From: Acidimicrobiales bacterium
GTDB lineage: Bacteria > Actinomycetota > Acidimicrobiia > Acidimicrobiales > SZUA-35
Assembly (NCBI GenBank): GCA_020629695.1
Contig: JAHDCV010000003.1
Location: 1 to 45,586, forward strand
Length of the DNA: 45,586 nt
Direction: 5' to 3'
The first letter of the stretch is position 1. Each line of letters begins with the position of its first letter. Below, in pieces: positions 32,767 to 41,503 of this stretch. A model generated the notes under the pieces. That model saw nothing but the letters and a program-made list of their open reading frames with translations, did no database searches and was not told the origin of the DNA. Position numbers and translations under genes: made by a program.

Positions 32767-34206
32767 TCAGCTCTTCCGTCGACCGAACCAGCCGCGCTTC
32801 TCGTCGTCCTCGGCATTGAAGAACGCGTGGAGGGCTTCGTCGTCCGACGAGGCGGCGTCGTCGGAGGTGACCCGGCGGAGCTCCTCGAGGAACGGGTCGG
32901 CAGACGGGCTGCCGGACGACGACGCCGACGGTGGTGTCGCGTCGTCGGCGGGCGCCTCATCCGCCCAGAGCGGGCCGTCCGGAACCACGTCGGCGTCGCC
33001 GAGCGCCTCGACGACGCCGGTGTCCGCGAGTGCCGGGTCGGGAATCGGCAGACCACCGGTCACCAACGACGAGCCCGGGGCCCGATCCGGTGTGGCGAAG
33101 GCGGACGTCGCGTCGTCGGCACCACGCTCGGCCGATGTCTCGACGGGACCGTCGGCCAGTTCATCAGCACCGGCGTCGGTGACCAGTTCGACCATCTCGG
33201 TGGGCGCACCGTCGTCCATCCGTACCGTCGGCTCGTCATCGGTGAGCACGATCTGCTCCGTCGATGCCGGGGTCGGGTCGGCGTCGGGATCCGGCGCCGC
33301 CCAGGCGTCATCGGCATCGTCGTCGGCCACGACCACCGCGACCTCGTCCGGCGAAGCATCGGCGGCGTCGGCGTCGACCGTCGTGCCGTCACTCGCCGTC
33401 GCGGCATCCCGATGCAGCGCATCGATCGCGTCGACCTGGAGCGGCGCAGCCGACTCGTCGGCCGGGATGGCCACCTCCGACACCGCCGGCGGCATCGCCG
33501 GGCGCAGCTTCGCCGGATCGTCGAGTGCGACGCCGAGCTCCTGCATCGCCTGCCGGATCGTCTCCCTCCGGATGGCGAGGTGCCCCTCGAGGGTCTCGAC
33601 ATCGGTCACGAGCCGCTCACGAGTGGTGACGAGGTTCGTGACCTCGCTCCGCAGCATGTTGCGCTCGGCTCCCTCGACCTCGGCCAGCGACTGACGCACC
33701 TGCTGGAGTCGGGTGTCGGCCTCGGCGGCGATCTCGGACAGTCGCCGCGCCCGTTCGGCGGCCAGCTCTGCGTCGAGATCGGCTCGGGCCTGGTCCGCCT
33801 GCGCCTGGATCTCGGCCGCCTCCGTGCGGGCCGAGTCGAGCGCCGCAGCGGCATCGGCTTCGGCCTGACGACGCACGTCGGTGGCCTGGGTGTTGGCGTC
33901 CGCCACGACCTGATCGGCGGTCTGTTGGGCGAGCAGCAGCGTCTTGCGCAGCGTTTCGTCGTAGTCCGCCGTCGGCTCTCCGGCTGCCGCCGGTTCAGTC
34001 GACTGGGTCGCCTCGACGAGCCGTGCCTCGGCCGCCGCCGTCCGGGCTTCGGCATCCGCGACCCGCTGCTGCAACGACTCGAGTTCGTCCGCCACCGGGG
34101 CGACGAGTGTCAGCACACGGCGGACCTGGTCTTTGCGATACCCGTGCTCTTCCTCATCGAAGACCAGCTCGGGCAGCGTGCGCAGTTTTTCCGGAGGCAG
34201 AGCCAT
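32767..34206 (-). CDS. divIVA: DivIVA/Wag31-like polar growth protein with long acidic tail
   Basis: DivIVA binds curved membrane and organises pole or septum growth in actinobacteria. The 479-residue protein starts with a short DivIVA-type domain: LPELVFDEEEHGYRKDQVRRV near residues 10-32 keeps the family's G-Y and D-x-V pattern. A long Ala/Glu/Gln/Arg coiled coil follows at about 35-230. Residues about 250-465 are Asp/Ala/Pro-rich, acidic and probably disordered, and the extreme end is basic (KRGWFGRRKS). ATG at 34206 lacks a Shine-Dalgarno; TACGTT ends 6 nt upstream, suggesting leaderless transcription. GTG at 34209 is the alternative. The ileS stop converges 23 bp away. Confidence 0.88.
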   Translation of the reverse strand: MALPPEKLRTLPELVFDEEEHGYRKDQVRRVLTLVAPVADELESLQQRVADAEARTAAAEARLVEATQSTEPAAAGEPTADYDETLRKTLLLAQQTADQVVADANTQATDVRRQAEADAAAALDSARTEAAEIQAQADQARADLDAELAAERARRLSEIAAEADTRLQQVRQSLAEVEGAERNMLRSEVTNLVTTRERLVTDVETLEGHLAIRRETIRQAMQELGVALDDPAKLRPAMPPAVSEVAIPADESAAPLQVDAIDALHRDAATASDGTTVDADAADASPDEVAVVVADDDADDAWAAPDPDADPTPASTEQIVLTDDEPTVRMDDGAPTEMVELVTDAGADELADGPVETSAERGADDATSAFATPDRAPGSSLVTGGLPIPDPALADTGVVEALGDADVVPDGPLWADEAPADDATPPSASSSGSPSADPFLEELRRVTSDDAASSDDEALHAFFNAEDDEKRGWFGRRKS

Positions 34207-34212
34207 CACAAC

Positions 34213-34218
34213 AACGTA
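34213..34218 (-). promoter_or_regulatory. Candidate -10 box for divIVA
   Basis: TACGTT on the minus strand ends 6 nt before ATG 34206, placing transcription start at the start codon. No clear -35 is seen. Confidence 0.35.
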
Positions 34219-34258
34219 GTGAAGACGCGGCCGGATCGTGAGGATCTCGCGACGCGAC

Positions 34259-34510
34259 TCAGCAGATCGCGCGGATCAGCACCGACAACACGATCAGTGC
34301 GATGAGGTCCGCGACGGGGAACATCCCGCCCATCGCCGACGGCACGGCCTGACGAACCGGCAGCAGCACCGGGTACACGATGGCGTTCGCCGCGTTGCGG
34401 ACCGCCGCACCGGTGGTGCCCGGCTCGTTCGGGAAGTAGGTGGTCACGATCGAGAGGAAGAACGCCGCCTGGAAGACCAGGAGCGCCACACAGATGAGGG
34501 TCGTGATCAT
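34259..34510 (-). CDS. YggT-family membrane protein
   Basis: A small 83-residue membrane protein with two hydrophobic segments (about 3-24 and 62-82) flanking PNEPGTTGAAVRNAANAIVY and PVLLPVRQAVPS, the conserved YggT loop. The family sits between sepF and divIVA in many Gram-positive genomes, and its exact role in division or osmotic tolerance is not settled. ATG overlaps the sepF stop by ATGA, so it is translationally coupled to sepF. A 52-bp gap separates it from divIVA. Confidence 0.9.
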   Translation of the reverse strand: MITTLICVALLVFQAAFFLSIVTTYFPNEPGTTGAAVRNAANAIVYPVLLPVRQAVPSAMGGMFPVADLIALIVLSVLIRAIC

Positions 34511-35130
34511 CGTTCGAAGCCTCGCTCCTCGAGTCGACGACGGTCGTCGTCGGACACCGTGACCGACTTGGGCACGAGCAGGTACACGTGGGGTGCGAGC
34601 TTGTCCATCGCCCCACCGAGTCCGTAACAGAGCCCGCTCGAGAAGTCGATCAGTCGGCGTTCGAGCTCACGCTCGACACCGATCAGGTTCATCACGACCG
34701 GCACCTGGCGGCGGAAGTCGTCGGCGACGACCTTCGCGTCGCCGAAGCTCTGCGGTGACAACGAGCGGGGCTTCGCCCGGCTGGCGGCCACGGGCCTGAT
34801 CACCTCGGCGACGGCATCGTCGTCATCGGCGTTCCGGCCACCACTGTTGATCGGGCGCACGGCCGTCACCCCACCATCGTCTTCGTCCAGGTCGGGCACG
34901 GGACGCAGCGGACGCACCGGCGACACCGTCATCTCGTCGTCAGAGGCGGCACGACTCACTCGTCCATCACCCAACGGGTCGCCGTTGCGGCGACCACCGG
35001 GCGACGACACCGCACCGTAGGTCGGACGACCGTCGGCGTCGTTCGCACCATCGTCGTACAGGTAGCCGTCGTCGTACTCTTCGTCGGATCCGAGTCCGAG
35101 ATAGACCAAGACGGTGCGGAACATGGACAT
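34507..35130 (-). CDS. sepF: Cell division protein SepF
   Basis: SepF tethers and bundles FtsZ at the membrane; in actinobacteria without FtsA it is the main anchor. The 207-residue protein has an N-terminal amphipathic helix (MSMFRTVLVYLGLG), an acidic low-complexity linker to about residue 120 and the SepF core: SLSPQSFGDAKVVADDFRRQ, VVMNLIGVERELERRLIDF, LCYGLGGAMDKLAPHVYLLV. AGGAGG lies 9 nt before ATG 35130. The longer frame upstream has no homology. A possible promoter (-10 TACGCT) lies just upstream. Confidence 0.94.
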   Translation of the reverse strand: MSMFRTVLVYLGLGSDEEYDDGYLYDDGANDADGRPTYGAVSSPGGRRNGDPLGDGRVSRAASDDEMTVSPVRPLRPVPDLDEDDGGVTAVRPINSGGRNADDDDAVAEVIRPVAASRAKPRSLSPQSFGDAKVVADDFRRQVPVVMNLIGVERELERRLIDFSSGLCYGLGGAMDKLAPHVYLLVPKSVTVSDDDRRRLEERGFER

Positions 35131-35154
35131 AGGTGCGGGCCTCCTCGCCGGTCG

Positions 35155-35160
35155 AGCGTA
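35155..35160 (-). promoter_or_regulatory. Candidate sepF -10 box
   Basis: TACGCT on the minus strand lies about 25 nt upstream of the sepF ATG, just before the AGGAGG ribosome binding site. It would give sepF-yggT its own promoter, separate from ftsZ-yggS. Confidence 0.3.
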
Positions 35161-35200
35161 GTGGGCGTCCCGTCCCGGGCGACGGCAAACCCCGAGAGCG

Positions 35201-35869
35201 TCAGCCGTCGCGTGGTGGTCGGGGCCCGAACAGGTCGGTGCCGACCCGCACCATCGTCGACCCCTCGCGCACGGCCGCATCCAGATCGCGACTCATCCCC
35301 ATCGACGCCTCGTCGAGCGCCAGCTCGTCCACCAGGGAGCGGACGAGTGCGAACCCCGGCCTCGGATCCGTCGACGCATCCGTGGGTCCGAGACTCATGA
35401 GGCCGCGCACGTCGAGACCGAGCGAACCCACGGCGTCGACGAGGGCCGGCACCGCTGCCGGGTCGACGCCGGACTTGGTGACCTCTCCGGTCGCGTTCAC
35501 CTGGACCATCACCGCGGCGCCCGGATCACGGCGGGCGAGCACCTCGGCGAGTTCGATCCGATCGACGGTCTGGTAGCAGGCGACCCGGCCGACGAGCAGC
35601 TTGACCTTGTTGCGTTGGATCGGACCGATCATGTGCCAGTCGGCGGGCACCGAGCGCGACGACAGCATCTCGGCCTTGTCGGCGAGCTCTCGTGCGTAGT
35701 TCTCCCCGAGCATGCCGATGCCCGCCGCGACGGCGTCGGCGGCGAGACCGGCGTCGAAGACCTTGGTCACGCCGAGCACCGCGACCCGTTGCCCGGGTGA
35801 CGCGGCGGCATCGATGCGTGCCCGAAGCACGGCGAGGCGGTCGCGGATCACCGCGACCCGATCGGTCAC
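35201..35869 (-). CDS. yggS: YggS-family pyridoxal phosphate homeostasis protein
   Basis: A PLP-binding protein of the alanine-racemase-like fold that maintains free PLP and amino-acid balance. The 222-residue protein has the PLP lysine at Lys36 in [47 protein letters not shown] and [20 protein letters not shown] are all YggS signatures, as is the closing [14 protein letters not shown] at 35869 shares GTGA with the ftsZ stop. It directly follows ftsZ with no pgeF (YlmD) gene between. Confidence 0.95.
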   Translation of the reverse strand: MTDRVAVIRDRLAVLRARIDAAASPGQRVAVLGVTKVFDAGLAADAVAAGIGMLGENYARELADKAEMLSSRSVPADWHMIGPIQRNKVKLLVGRVACYQTVDRIELAEVLARRDPGAAVMVQVNATGEVTKSGVDPAAVPALVDAVGSLGLDVRGLMSLGPTDASTDPRPGFALVRSLVDELALDEASMGMSRDLDAAVREGSTMVRVGTDLFGPRPPRDG

Positions 35870-36957
35870 TTCAGGAAGCTCGGAACGTCGAAATCGTCGT
35901 CGGGATCGTCGTCATCGGCGAAGAGGTCCACCGGTTCGTCGCGTTCGCCGTCGCCGTCGCCCGAGGCACTGGCCTCGAGGTCGGCGACCGAGGGTGCGGC
36001 GGCCGGGCCGCTGTCCCAGCGATCGAAACCGGCGGCGATCACGGTCACCCGGATCTCCTCGCCGAGGTCTTCCTCGACGACGGTGCCGAAGATGATGTTC
36101 GCGTCCGGATGGGCGACGTCGTGGATGATCTCCGCGGCCTCGTTGACCTCGAACAAGCCGAGCTCGGACGACCCGGCGATCGAGAGCAGGATGCCACGTG
36201 CCCCTTCGATGGACGCTTCCAGCAACGGGCTGGCGATGGCGGCACGAGCGGCGGCGAGTGCCCGCCCCTCCCCTTCGGCCTTGCCGATGCCCATGAGTGC
36301 CGAGCCGGCGTCGTGCATGATCATGCGGACGTCGGCGAAGTCGGTGTTGATCAGGCCCGGCGTCGTGATCAGGTCGGTGATGCCCTGCACACCCTGGAGC
36401 AGGATGTCATCGGCCATGTTGAACGCATCGACCATGGAGGTCTTGTCGCTCGCGATCGACAGGAGCCGATCGTTCGGGATCACGATCTGGGTGTCGACCT
36501 TCTCCCGGAGCTTGGTGATGCCGTTGTCGGCCTGCGTCGCCCGGCGACGGCCCTCGAAGCCGAACGGACGGGTGACCACGGCGATGGTCAGCGCACCCAT
36601 CGTCTTCGCGATCTCGGCGATCACCGGTGCGGCGCCGGTGCCGGTGCCACCACCCTCGCCGGCGGTGATGAACACCATGTCCGCGCCGTCCAGGACCGCG
36701 GCGATCTCGTCCCGGTGGTCTTCGGCCGCCTGACGGCCGATGTCGGGGTCGGAGCCGGCCCCGAGCCCGCGGGTCAGTTCGCGTCCGATGTGGATCTTCG
36801 TCTCGGCGTCATTGGTCAGCAACGCCTGGGCGTCGGTGTTGACGGCGACGAATTCCACACCGCGGAGTCCGGCGTCGATCATGCGGTTGACGGCGTTGCA
36901 CCCGCCGCCTCCGACACCGACGACCTTGATGACGGCTACGTAGTTCTGAGTACTCAT
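35866..36957 (-). CDS. ftsZ: Cell division protein FtsZ
   Basis: The tubulin-like GTPase that forms the Z-ring. From ATG at 36957 it has 363 residues. [17 protein letters not shown] near 10-30 and the tubulin signature [10 protein letters not shown] near 100-110 bind [13 protein letters not shown] and the T7-loop region [20 protein letters not shown] follow. The tail ends [13 protein letters not shown], the conserved C-terminal peptide that binds SepF. An in-frame TTG at 36969 is possible but ATG is preferred. The 88 bp between the ftsQ stop and this ATG may carry a separate promoter. GTGA overlap couples it to yggS. Confidence 0.97.
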   Translation of the reverse strand: MSTQNYVAVIKVVGVGGGGCNAVNRMIDAGLRGVEFVAVNTDAQALLTNDAETKIHIGRELTRGLGAGSDPDIGRQAAEDHRDEIAAVLDGADMVFITAGEGGGTGTGAAPVIAEIAKTMGALTIAVVTRPFGFEGRRRATQADNGITKLREKVDTQIVIPNDRLLSIASDKTSMVDAFNMADDILLQGVQGITDLITTPGLINTDFADVRMIMHDAGSALMGIGKAEGEGRALAAARAAIASPLLEASIEGARGILLSIAGSSELGLFEVNEAAEIIHDVAHPDANIIFGTVVEEDLGEEIRVTVIAAGFDRWDSGPAAAPSVADLEASASGDGDGERDEPVDLFADDDDPDDDFDVPSFLK

Positions 36958-36999
36958 GGTCGAAATCAACGTCCAGATCGGGCTGCGGGTGACCAGCTG

Positions 37000-37005
37000 A
37001 GGCTA
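37000..37005 (-). promoter_or_regulatory. Candidate ftsZ -10 box
   Basis: TAGCCT on the minus strand is about 42 nt upstream of the ftsZ ATG, in the only sizeable gap of the ftsI-yggS run. A weak TTCGTT lies 17 nt upstream. Confidence 0.35.
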
Positions 37006-37045
37006 GGGGAAGTCGGGCACGAAACGAATCGAGCGTGTCCGACAC

Positions 37046-37939
37046 CTATTGACAGGTTTCCAGATCCGTCACCGGCTGGTGGGGATCCGTGCCGGCGTTC
37101 CGTCGGGTGAGCGACGGTGCGCTGGCGACCCGGAGGTCGATCTCGTGCAGGCAGCGCAGGTCCACCCGGGCCAACATCGTCTCCAGAGCGACCATCTTCG
37201 CCTCGAGGCCGGTGTGGTCGCCAAGGCGAACTCGCCCACCTTCGGCCAGCGTGAGGAAGATGGTGCCCTCGTCGAGGATCACCTGCGACGCGGCCTCGCC
37301 GACGTCGGTGGAGAGTCCGTCCAGCACACGGAGCACGCGCTGCGCGTCGGCGTCGACGGGCTGACCGAGCCGACCGTCGAGACCGATGCCTGCGACGGGA
37401 ATCGAGCCGACCGGCGGCGCTTCCACCCGTTCGAGCTGACGACCACTCACGTCCACCAGAACCCAGCCGCCCCCGGCGGCCGGCAGGACCTGTCCGGGGG
37501 TGCGCTCGACCACGACCACGGCGACCTCGCCACCGATGGAACGTTCGACGGCGACCGACGCGATCCACGGCAGGTCGGCGACACGGTCCGCCGCTCCCTG
37601 GAGATCGACATCGAGCAGCGGTGTGCCGGGCGTGATCGCGGCGACCTCCCGCAGCACGTCGGCGTCGACCCGGTCGTTGCCGACCACGACCACGTCGTCG
37701 ACATCGAACAGGGGCGAGTCGACCGCCCAGAACCCGGCGAACACGCCGACCGTCACGACGGTGAGGGCGACCACGATCCGCAGGCGACGTCGCCCTTCGG
37801 CCCGGGCGACCTCGGCCCGCCGGGCACGCAGCCGCGGGTCCATCGCCGCGCGGTTCTTCGCCTCGGTCCGGGATCGGCCGGAGGGTCGCTTGGTCGTGCC
37901 GCGCGAGGTCGGGGTCCGGGTGTCGGTGCGGGTGGTCAC
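37046..37939 (-). CDS. ftsQ: Cell division protein FtsQ/DivIB
   Basis: A bitopic membrane protein of the FtsQLB complex. From GTG at 37939 it has 297 residues. It has a basic cytoplasmic tail to about residue 45, a membrane helix (IVVALTVVTVGVFAGFWAV) and a POTRA domain (PLFDVDDVVVVGNDRVDADV, DLPWIASVAVERS). The FtsQ beta domain follows, with GGGWVLVDVSGRQLERV and LEAKMVALETMLA. GTG overlaps the murB stop (GTGA). The longer upstream frame is shadow of murB. Confidence 0.93.
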   Translation of the reverse strand: MTTRTDTRTPTSRGTTKRPSGRSRTEAKNRAAMDPRLRARRAEVARAEGRRRLRIVVALTVVTVGVFAGFWAVDSPLFDVDDVVVVGNDRVDADVLREVAAITPGTPLLDVDLQGAADRVADLPWIASVAVERSIGGEVAVVVVERTPGQVLPAAGGGWVLVDVSGRQLERVEAPPVGSIPVAGIGLDGRLGQPVDADAQRVLRVLDGLSTDVGEAASQVILDEGTIFLTLAEGGRVRLGDHTGLEAKMVALETMLARVDLRCLHEIDLRVASAPSLTRRNAGTDPHQPVTDLETCQ

Positions 37940-38889
37940 GAGGTCTCCCAGCGGGTGGGGTCGGGCTCGGGACGGAGATGGTTCTCGATCCGGAGCGTGA
38001 TGCCGTGGCGGGCTTCGATCTCGGCACGGACGTGGCGCATCACGGCCGCGACGTCGTCGGCCGATCCGTCGGGGTCGGCCTGGATGAAGTTGGCGTGCTT
38101 CGTCGACACCGCCGCGGTGCCGACCCGGAAACCCTTGAGCCCGGCGGCGTCGATCAGACGACCGGCGGAGTCGCCCTCCGGATTGGCGAACACCGAGCCG
38201 GCGTTCGAACCTCCCGGCTGGTTGGCCCGTCGCCACGCAACGATCTCCGAGAGTTCCGCCTTCAACTCGGCGACGTCACCGGCCGGGAGCGACAACGCGG
38301 CCGCCAACACGAGGTGATGGGCCTCCAGGGCGGAGTGGCGGTAGCCCGGGTCGAGCTGCGCGAGGCTCCACGCCTCCGGGCCACCGGTGCGGAGATCGAA
38401 CACCGAGACCTCCGTGAGGGCATCGGCCATCTCGGCACCGTGACCCCCCGCGTTCATGCGGACCGCGCCGCCGACCGAGCCGGGCACCCCGACGGCCCAG
38501 GCGAATCCGGCGAGACCCGCGGCCACGGTGCGGCGGGCCACGACGGGCAGCAGTGCCGCACCCCCGGCGACGACCCGGGTCCGCCCGTCGGCATCAGGGC
38601 GCTCGTCGATCTCGATGTGTGCGAAGTCGTTTCCGAGTCGGACCACGACGCCGTCGAACCCGGCGTCGGCGACGAGCATGTTGGAGCCCCGACCGACGGT
38701 GAGCACGGGCAGATCGTGGGTGGCCACCACGTCGCGCACGCGTTCGAGGGTGGCGACGGAGTTCGCCTCGACGAAGATCGCCGCCGGTCCGCCGACGCGA
38801 TAGGTGCACATCGGGCCCATCGGCGCGCCGACGACGGCCAGTGGGCCGAGGTCGGCCGCAGCGGAGGTCAGGCGGTCGGCGAGCGTCAT
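37936..38889 (-). CDS. murB: UDP-N-acetylenolpyruvoylglucosamine reductase
   Basis: The FAD enzyme that reduces enolpyruvyl-UDP-GlcNAc to UDP-MurNAc. The 317-residue protein has TYRVGGPAAIF near 30-40, VGRGSNMLVADAGFDGVVV in the FAD site, GVPGSVGGAVRMNAG, and the GSVFANPEGDSAGRLIDAAG block with the catalytic Ser of the family, then STKHANFI. The Glu near the end (RIENHLRPEP) is at the usual catalytic place. ATG shares ATGA with the murC stop. murB at this position, between murC and ftsQ, is unusual among well-known actinobacterial clusters. Confidence 0.96.
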   Translation of the reverse strand: MTLADRLTSAAADLGPLAVVGAPMGPMCTYRVGGPAAIFVEANSVATLERVRDVVATHDLPVLTVGRGSNMLVADAGFDGVVVRLGNDFAHIEIDERPDADGRTRVVAGGAALLPVVARRTVAAGLAGFAWAVGVPGSVGGAVRMNAGGHGAEMADALTEVSVFDLRTGGPEAWSLAQLDPGYRHSALEAHHLVLAAALSLPAGDVAELKAELSEIVAWRRANQPGGSNAGSVFANPEGDSAGRLIDAAGLKGFRVGTAAVSTKHANFIQADPDGSADDVAAVMRHVRAEIEARHGITLRIENHLRPEPDPTRWETS

Positions 38890-40301
38890 CCGTCGTCTCG
38901 GATCCCGAGCCCGTCGAGCACGCGGTCGGGGATCCGCGTCAGGTCCCCGGCGCCGAGGGTCAGACAGAGGTCTCCGTCTCGGAGTTCGTCGACGAGATGG
39001 GCGACGACGTCATCGAGTGACTCGATGTGGCGGACGTCGGCCTCGGGGTGCGCCGCTCGGATGTCGTCGGCGATCAACGACGACGAGATACCAGCGCGTG
39101 GCGACTCGCCCGCGGCGTAGATGCCGGTGAGGATCAGGACGTCGGCGTCGACGAACGCATCCGTGAACGTCGCCCAGAGCTGTTCGGTGCGGGAATAGCG
39201 GTGCGGCTGGAACACCGCGACCAGACGATCCGCCTCGAGCGAGCGGGCGGCCTGGAGCGCCGCCGCGACCTCGGTCGGGAGATGGGCGTAGTCGTCGACC
39301 AGGTCGATGCCACCGATCGATCCGCGGCGTTCGAACCGGCGGCCGACACCGCCGAAGCGTCCGATGGCCGCCACGGCGTCGTCCACCCCGGCGCCGAGTT
39401 CGACCGCGGTCACCACGGCGGCAGTGGCGTTGCGCAGGTTGTGCATGCCGGGCTGCGCGAGGCGGATCGGGATCGGCCCGGCATCGGGCCCGGTGAGCGT
39501 CGCCGCGACCCCATCGGGGGTGGGCAGGATCTCGGTCAGACGCCAGGTGGCATCGGGGGACGTCCCGTAGGTCACCACGCCGGCATCGGTTCCCGCCGAG
39601 CGGAGGCGCTGCACGAGCTCGGCGGTGAGCGGATCGTCGACGCACATCACCTTCGGGCCGTCGGCCTGGATGACGAATCGATCGAAGGCGGCGCGAAGGC
39701 CGTCGAACCCGCCGTAGTGCTCCAGGTGGTCCGGTTCGATGTTGGTGACGATCACGGCGCTCGTGTCGAGCTCGACGAAGGTGCCGTCGGACTCGTCGGC
39801 CTCCACCACCAGCCACTCGCCCGAGCCGACGGCGGCGCCCGTGCCGAGGTCGGTGAGATCCCCACCCACGATGAACGAGGGGTCGAAGCCGGTGCCCCGC
39901 AGCACCATCGTGAGCATCGCCGACGTCGTGGTCTTGCCGTGGGTGCCGGCGACCGCGATCGACCGGTACTGGCGGGTGATGGCCGCGAGGACGTCGGCAC
40001 GACGCAACATCGGGAGCTCGGCTGCCCGAGCCGCGACGACTTCGGGATTGTCGGGCCCGATGGCCGTGGAGGCGAACACCAGCTCGGCGCCGGCGACATG
40101 GGCGGCGTCATGACCGACGTGGGTGACCACGCCCCGCTCAGCCAGGCGACGGAGGGGGACCCCGTCGGCCTGGTCCGATCCCGACACGTGGTGACCGTTG
40201 CCCGCGAGGATCTCGGCGATGGCGCTCATCCCCGTGCCGCCGGCCCCGATGAGATGGATGCGCCGAGGGCGGCTCAGGTCGACGTCGATGCCGGGGTCCA
40301 T
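38886..40301 (-). CDS. murC: UDP-N-acetylmuramate--L-alanine ligase
   Basis: Adds L-Ala to UDP-MurNAc using ATP. From ATG at 40301 it has 471 residues. HLIGAGGTGMSAIAEIL near 15-31 is the N-terminal nucleotide-sugar fold, VAGTHGKTTTSAML near 115 the ATP P-loop, EADESDGTF the Mg/carbamate region, and FQPHRYSRT and TGIYAAGE the C-terminal domain motifs. AGGAGG is 7 nt before the ATG; a GTG one codon earlier (40304) overlaps the murG stop. It lies between murG and murB. Confidence 0.96.
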   Translation of the reverse strand: MDPGIDVDLSRPRRIHLIGAGGTGMSAIAEILAGNGHHVSGSDQADGVPLRRLAERGVVTHVGHDAAHVAGAELVFASTAIGPDNPEVVAARAAELPMLRRADVLAAITRQYRSIAVAGTHGKTTTSAMLTMVLRGTGFDPSFIVGGDLTDLGTGAAVGSGEWLVVEADESDGTFVELDTSAVIVTNIEPDHLEHYGGFDGLRAAFDRFVIQADGPKVMCVDDPLTAELVQRLRSAGTDAGVVTYGTSPDATWRLTEILPTPDGVAATLTGPDAGPIPIRLAQPGMHNLRNATAAVVTAVELGAGVDDAVAAIGRFGGVGRRFERRGSIGGIDLVDDYAHLPTEVAAALQAARSLEADRLVAVFQPHRYSRTEQLWATFTDAFVDADVLILTGIYAAGESPRAGISSSLIADDIRAAHPEADVRHIESLDDVVAHLVDELRDGDLCLTLGAGDLTRIPDRVLDGLGIRDDG

Positions 40302-41503
40302 CACGAAGCCTCCTGGTCGGTCGGACCGGACGGTTCCGCCCGGTCGAGCACGAGATCGGCGACGGCGGACGCCGCGTCCGGTCGCGCCACCGACGCGGCG
40401 GCCGCCGCTCGGCGAGCCCGATCGGCATCGTCCGCGAGCAGAGGAGCGACCAGGTCGAGCAGACGGTCGCCGACCTCGGCGTCGTCGAGGATCACCGCGG
40501 CACCGACCGCCGAGAGCTCCTCGGCGTTGGCACGCTGATGGTCCCGCGGGGCGATCGGCAACGGGACGATCACCGCAGGCAGGCCGGCGAGGGCGAGTTC
40601 GGCGACGGTCGACGCACCACCCCGGGTCACGGCGAGATCGGCGCCGACGAGCACCGAGGCCATGTCGTGTTCGTACTCCTGGCGGCGCCAGTCGAGGTCA
40701 CCGATCCGACGGCCTGGATCACCGTCCCAGTCACGCCGTCCGATCACGTGATGCACGATCACCGGACGGCCGGCGGTGCGGGAGGCCAGCGTCTCGATCG
40801 TGTCGGCGACGGCGGTGTTGATGCTGCGTGCCCCGAGCGATCCGCCCCACACGGCCAGCACCACGGCGTCGGTCGGCCAGCCCCGCTCGGCCCGGGCCCC
40901 TTCGCGGTCGGCAGAGCGAACGGCGTCGATCACCGTGTGGCGGGTGGGGTTGCCCGTGACGACGCCGTTCGGGAGATCGGTGTCGGGAAACGGGAGGGCG
41001 CACACGGCGGCGAATCGCGAGACGAGCCGATTCGTGGCGGAAGACCGGGCGTTCTGTTCGGTGACGACGACCGGGATGCCGGCGGCTCGGGCGGCGAGCG
41101 AGGCGGCCACCGCCGCATACCCACCGAGACAGACGACCACCTCGGGCTGCCAGGCGGCGAGCAGCGATCGGGCCCGCACGCCGGCCTTCACCAGACCGAT
41201 GACGGCCCCGACGTTGTCCCGAACACCCGCGGGCGACAGCGTGCGCTTGATCCCGCGCCCGGGCAGCACCTCGATCTGGAATCCGGCTGCAGGCACCAGC
41301 TCGGACTCGCTGCCCCGCTCCGCTCCGACGAACCGGATCGCCGAGGCGTCGAGGCCACGACGGACCAGCGCTTCGGCGACGGCGATCCCGGGATTCGTGT
41401 GCCCTGCGGTGCCGCCACCGGTGATCACGACCCTCGGTCGATCGGACGCGTTCCAGCGGTCGATGGTGGCCTCGCGGGCTGCGGCGTGACCGTCGGCCAG
41501 CAT
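40301..41503 (-). CDS. murG: Lipid II synthase (UDP-GlcNAc transferase)
   Basis: Transfers GlcNAc to lipid I at the inner membrane face. The 400-residue GT-B protein has ITGGGTAGHTNPGIAVAEAL near 27-46, PAAGFQIEVLPGRGIKR, GYAAVAASLAA and the donor-site AVTRGGASTVAELALAGLPA, then VPLPIAPRDHQRANAEEL. The G-loop His is present. The N-terminus is about 25 residues longer than in E. coli. ATG overlaps the ftsW stop by one base (TGATG). Confidence 0.97.
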   Translation of the reverse strand: MLADGHAAAREATIDRWNASDRPRVVITGGGTAGHTNPGIAVAEALVRRGLDASAIRFVGAERGSESELVPAAGFQIEVLPGRGIKRTLSPAGVRDNVGAVIGLVKAGVRARSLLAAWQPEVVVCLGGYAAVAASLAARAAGIPVVVTEQNARSSATNRLVSRFAAVCALPFPDTDLPNGVVTGNPTRHTVIDAVRSADREGARAERGWPTDAVVLAVWGGSLGARSINTAVADTIETLASRTAGRPVIVHHVIGRRDWDGDPGRRIGDLDWRRQEYEHDMASVLVGADLAVTRGGASTVAELALAGLPAVIVPLPIAPRDHQRANAEELSAVGAAVILDDAEVGDRLLDLVAPLLADDADRARRAAAAASVARPDAASAVADLVLDRAEPSGPTDQEAS

